64,000 bases of DNA from Epilithonimonas mollis (GTDB lineage: Bacteria; Bacteroidota; Bacteroidia; Flavobacteriales; Weeksellaceae): assembly GCF_900142325.1 (NCBI RefSeq), contig NZ_FRAM01000002.1, forward strand, positions 186,001-250,000. The letters run 5' to 3'. A model generated the notes under the pieces. That model was given only the letters and a program-made list of their open reading frames with translations. It was not told the DNA's origin and did not search any database. Below, in pieces: positions 63,136-64,000 of this stretch (positions are counted from its first letter, which is position 1; every line of letters starts with the position of its first letter). The position numbers and the translations under genes were made by a program.

Positions 63136-63525
63136 ATGTTACAAAGAATACAGACAGTCTGGATATTTTTAGCCGTTTTGGGAACTGTTTTCCTGAATAT
63201 CACTGCGCAGGATTTCGATATTCTGGGCAGATATTTGACGATCAATGCCACCACGGTTATTTTGATTTTATTCGGTGTGTTGAGTATTTTTAGTTTCAGA
63301 AACAGGAAAAGACAAATTTTGCTGAATAACATCAGCATCATTATAAACGTTTTGTTGATTGGTCTTTTAGCGTATTGGCTGCTAAACCTATCCGGAGGAA
63401 TCTCGATTCCTGAGAAGGGTATTGAGCCGGTTTTTCCATTGATTTCTGTGATATGTCTGCTTCTTGCGAACATGTACATCAGAAAAGATGAAAGGCTCGT
63501 AAAATCTGTAGACAGACTGCGATAG
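63136..63525 (+). CDS. DUF4293 membrane protein
   Basis: This 129-residue inner-membrane protein has four hydrophobic segments (about 7-25, 40-55, 65-85 and 97-115) and MLQRIQTVWIFLAVLG at the start, as in DUF4293 proteins. The ATG at 63136 is preferred over an earlier one at 63067, which lies inside the promoter. A charged C-terminal tail (KDERLVKSVDRLR) probably faces the cytoplasm. In flavobacteria this gene is often found next to rho; its function is unknown. Confidence 0.85.
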   Translation: MLQRIQTVWIFLAVLGTVFLNITAQDFDILGRYLTINATTVILILFGVLSIFSFRNRKRQILLNNISIIINVLLIGLLAYWLLNLSGGISIPEKGIEPVFPLISVICLLLANMYIRKDERLVKSVDRLR

Positions 63526-63550
63526 ACCTGCGACGATTTTTTTGAGTGAG

Positions 63551-63579
63551 AACAGCTTCCGTTTTGGAAGCTGTTTTTT
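63551..63579 (+). terminator. Terminator after the DUF4293 gene
   Basis: AACAGCTTCC (63551-63560) pairs perfectly with GGAAGCTGTT (63566-63575) around GTTTT, followed by T4. A strong intrinsic terminator. Confidence 0.9.
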
Positions 63580-63645
63580 CGTATAATAAGTAACAATTAC
63601 AGGATAATAAAGACTTATATTTAACTTAATAACAAGCATTAAATT

Positions 63646-64000
63646 ATGAAAAAATTAAATATTACTTTTTTATTTATGTTATCTGCTTTTTCTTTCGCAC
63701 AGGAAATTTCAAAAGAAAGAGTTATAGAAATCGTTTCTACCTTAGCTTCGGATGAGATGAAAGGCAGAAAATTCGGAATGACCGAAAATGACAAGGCTGC
63801 AGAATATATCGCCAGCGAATTCAAAAATAATAATCTAGCCTTTTGTACAGGAGATTCTTATCTGATTCCTTTTGAATATAAAGGACAGAAAGGTTATAAC
63901 ATTTGTGGTGTCAAAAAAGGAAAATCAGATAAAAGCCTTGCTTTTTCAGCGCATTTTGACCATATCGGAACAAATAATAATAAGGAAGGCGATAATATCT
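63646..64000 (+). CDS. M28-family zinc peptidase, partial (runs off the window)
   Basis: The first 118 codons of a secreted protein are visible. The signal peptide is LFMLSAFSFA|QEI (about 1-18). The body starts ERVIEIVSTLASDEMKGRKFG, followed by EYIASEFKNNNL. SAHFDHIG near the window edge is the first zinc-binding motif of M28 aminopeptidases. The gene begins at ATG 63646 after an AT-rich leader and continues past 64000, so the remaining metal ligands are not visible. The exact substrate class cannot be determined. Confidence 0.85.
   Translation, partial: MKKLNITFLFMLSAFSFAQEISKERVIEIVSTLASDEMKGRKFGMTENDKAAEYIASEFKNNNLAFCTGDSYLIPFEYKGQKGYNICGVKKGKSDKSLAFSAHFDHIGTNNNKEGDNI

Noticed and set aside
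1-64000. CRISPR array, tRNA, rRNA, insertion sequence or prophage
   Set aside because: No regularly spaced repeats with unique spacers, cloverleaf structure, transposase or phage structural gene was seen. The only tandem array (5778-5987) has no spacers.

Overview
The window looks like a chromosomal segment of a Flavobacteriales bacterium close to Chryseobacterium (Weeksellaceae). The reasons are low GC, promoters of the Bacteroidota type (TTG, about 20 nt, TAnnTTTG), a SusC/SusD pair, a type IX secretion (T9SS) C-terminal sorting domain and a T9SS plug-type protein, a bacillithiol enzyme (BshC), and Rho and IF2 proteins with long low-complexity insertions. No rRNA, tRNA, CRISPR array, insertion sequence or prophage was seen.

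Region 1 (1-7056, plus strand) is accessory. It holds the end of a large unrecognised protein whose frame is broken at a T5 run, a Tle1/DUF2235-type phospholipase effector, and an overlapping DUF2931-like lipoprotein that could be its partner or immunity protein. These are followed by an orphan 245-residue protein, a 21-bp degenerate tandem array lying in frame behind that gene's TAG stop, and a WYL-domain regulator. The genes from 5009 to 7056 have a more C-rich codon style than the rest.

Region 2 (7080-38213, mostly minus strand) is a surface-polysaccharide locus of about 31 kb. One tight operon (38213 to 28703) encodes Ugd, RmlB, RmlA, the ABC exporter pair Wzm/Wzt, a left-handed beta-helix (LbH) acyltransferase, an uncharacterised transferase-like protein, Fcl, a GT11 fucosyltransferase and Gmd. 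A second operon (24813 to 17230) encodes a GT17 transferase, a DegT/VioA-type aminotransferase, a PglD/NeuD-type acyltransferase, further transferases, a short SDR protein, and the WbpP/TviC-type epimerase with its TviB/WbpO-type dehydrogenase. In total there are about 15 known or putative glycosyltransferases, five LbH acyltransferases, a FabH-like ketoacyl synthase and a methyltransferase. Predicted precursors are UDP-GlcA, GDP-L-fucose, UDP-GalNAcA (or a related uronate) and a dTDP-4-acylamino-4,6-dideoxyhexose. rmlC and rmlD are absent, so rhamnose is not made by this locus alone. The paired ABC exporter with no Wzx or Wzy points to ABC-dependent export, as for an O-antigen or capsule.

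Region 3 (38290-43115) is the conserved rimP-nusA-infB operon, with a clear promoter and a terminator-like hairpin in its leader.

Region 4 (43311-64000) is mostly core: SusC, SusD, a T9SS-exported beta-propeller protein, a putative porin, bshC, a LysM/periplasmic-binding fusion, fabD, a GYDIA-type GHMP kinase, pckA, a metallo-hydrolase, a T9SS plug-type protein, a small GNAT protein, rho, a DUF4293 membrane protein and the start of an M28 peptidase. rho and the DUF4293 gene are divergently transcribed from promoters whose -33 elements interleave.
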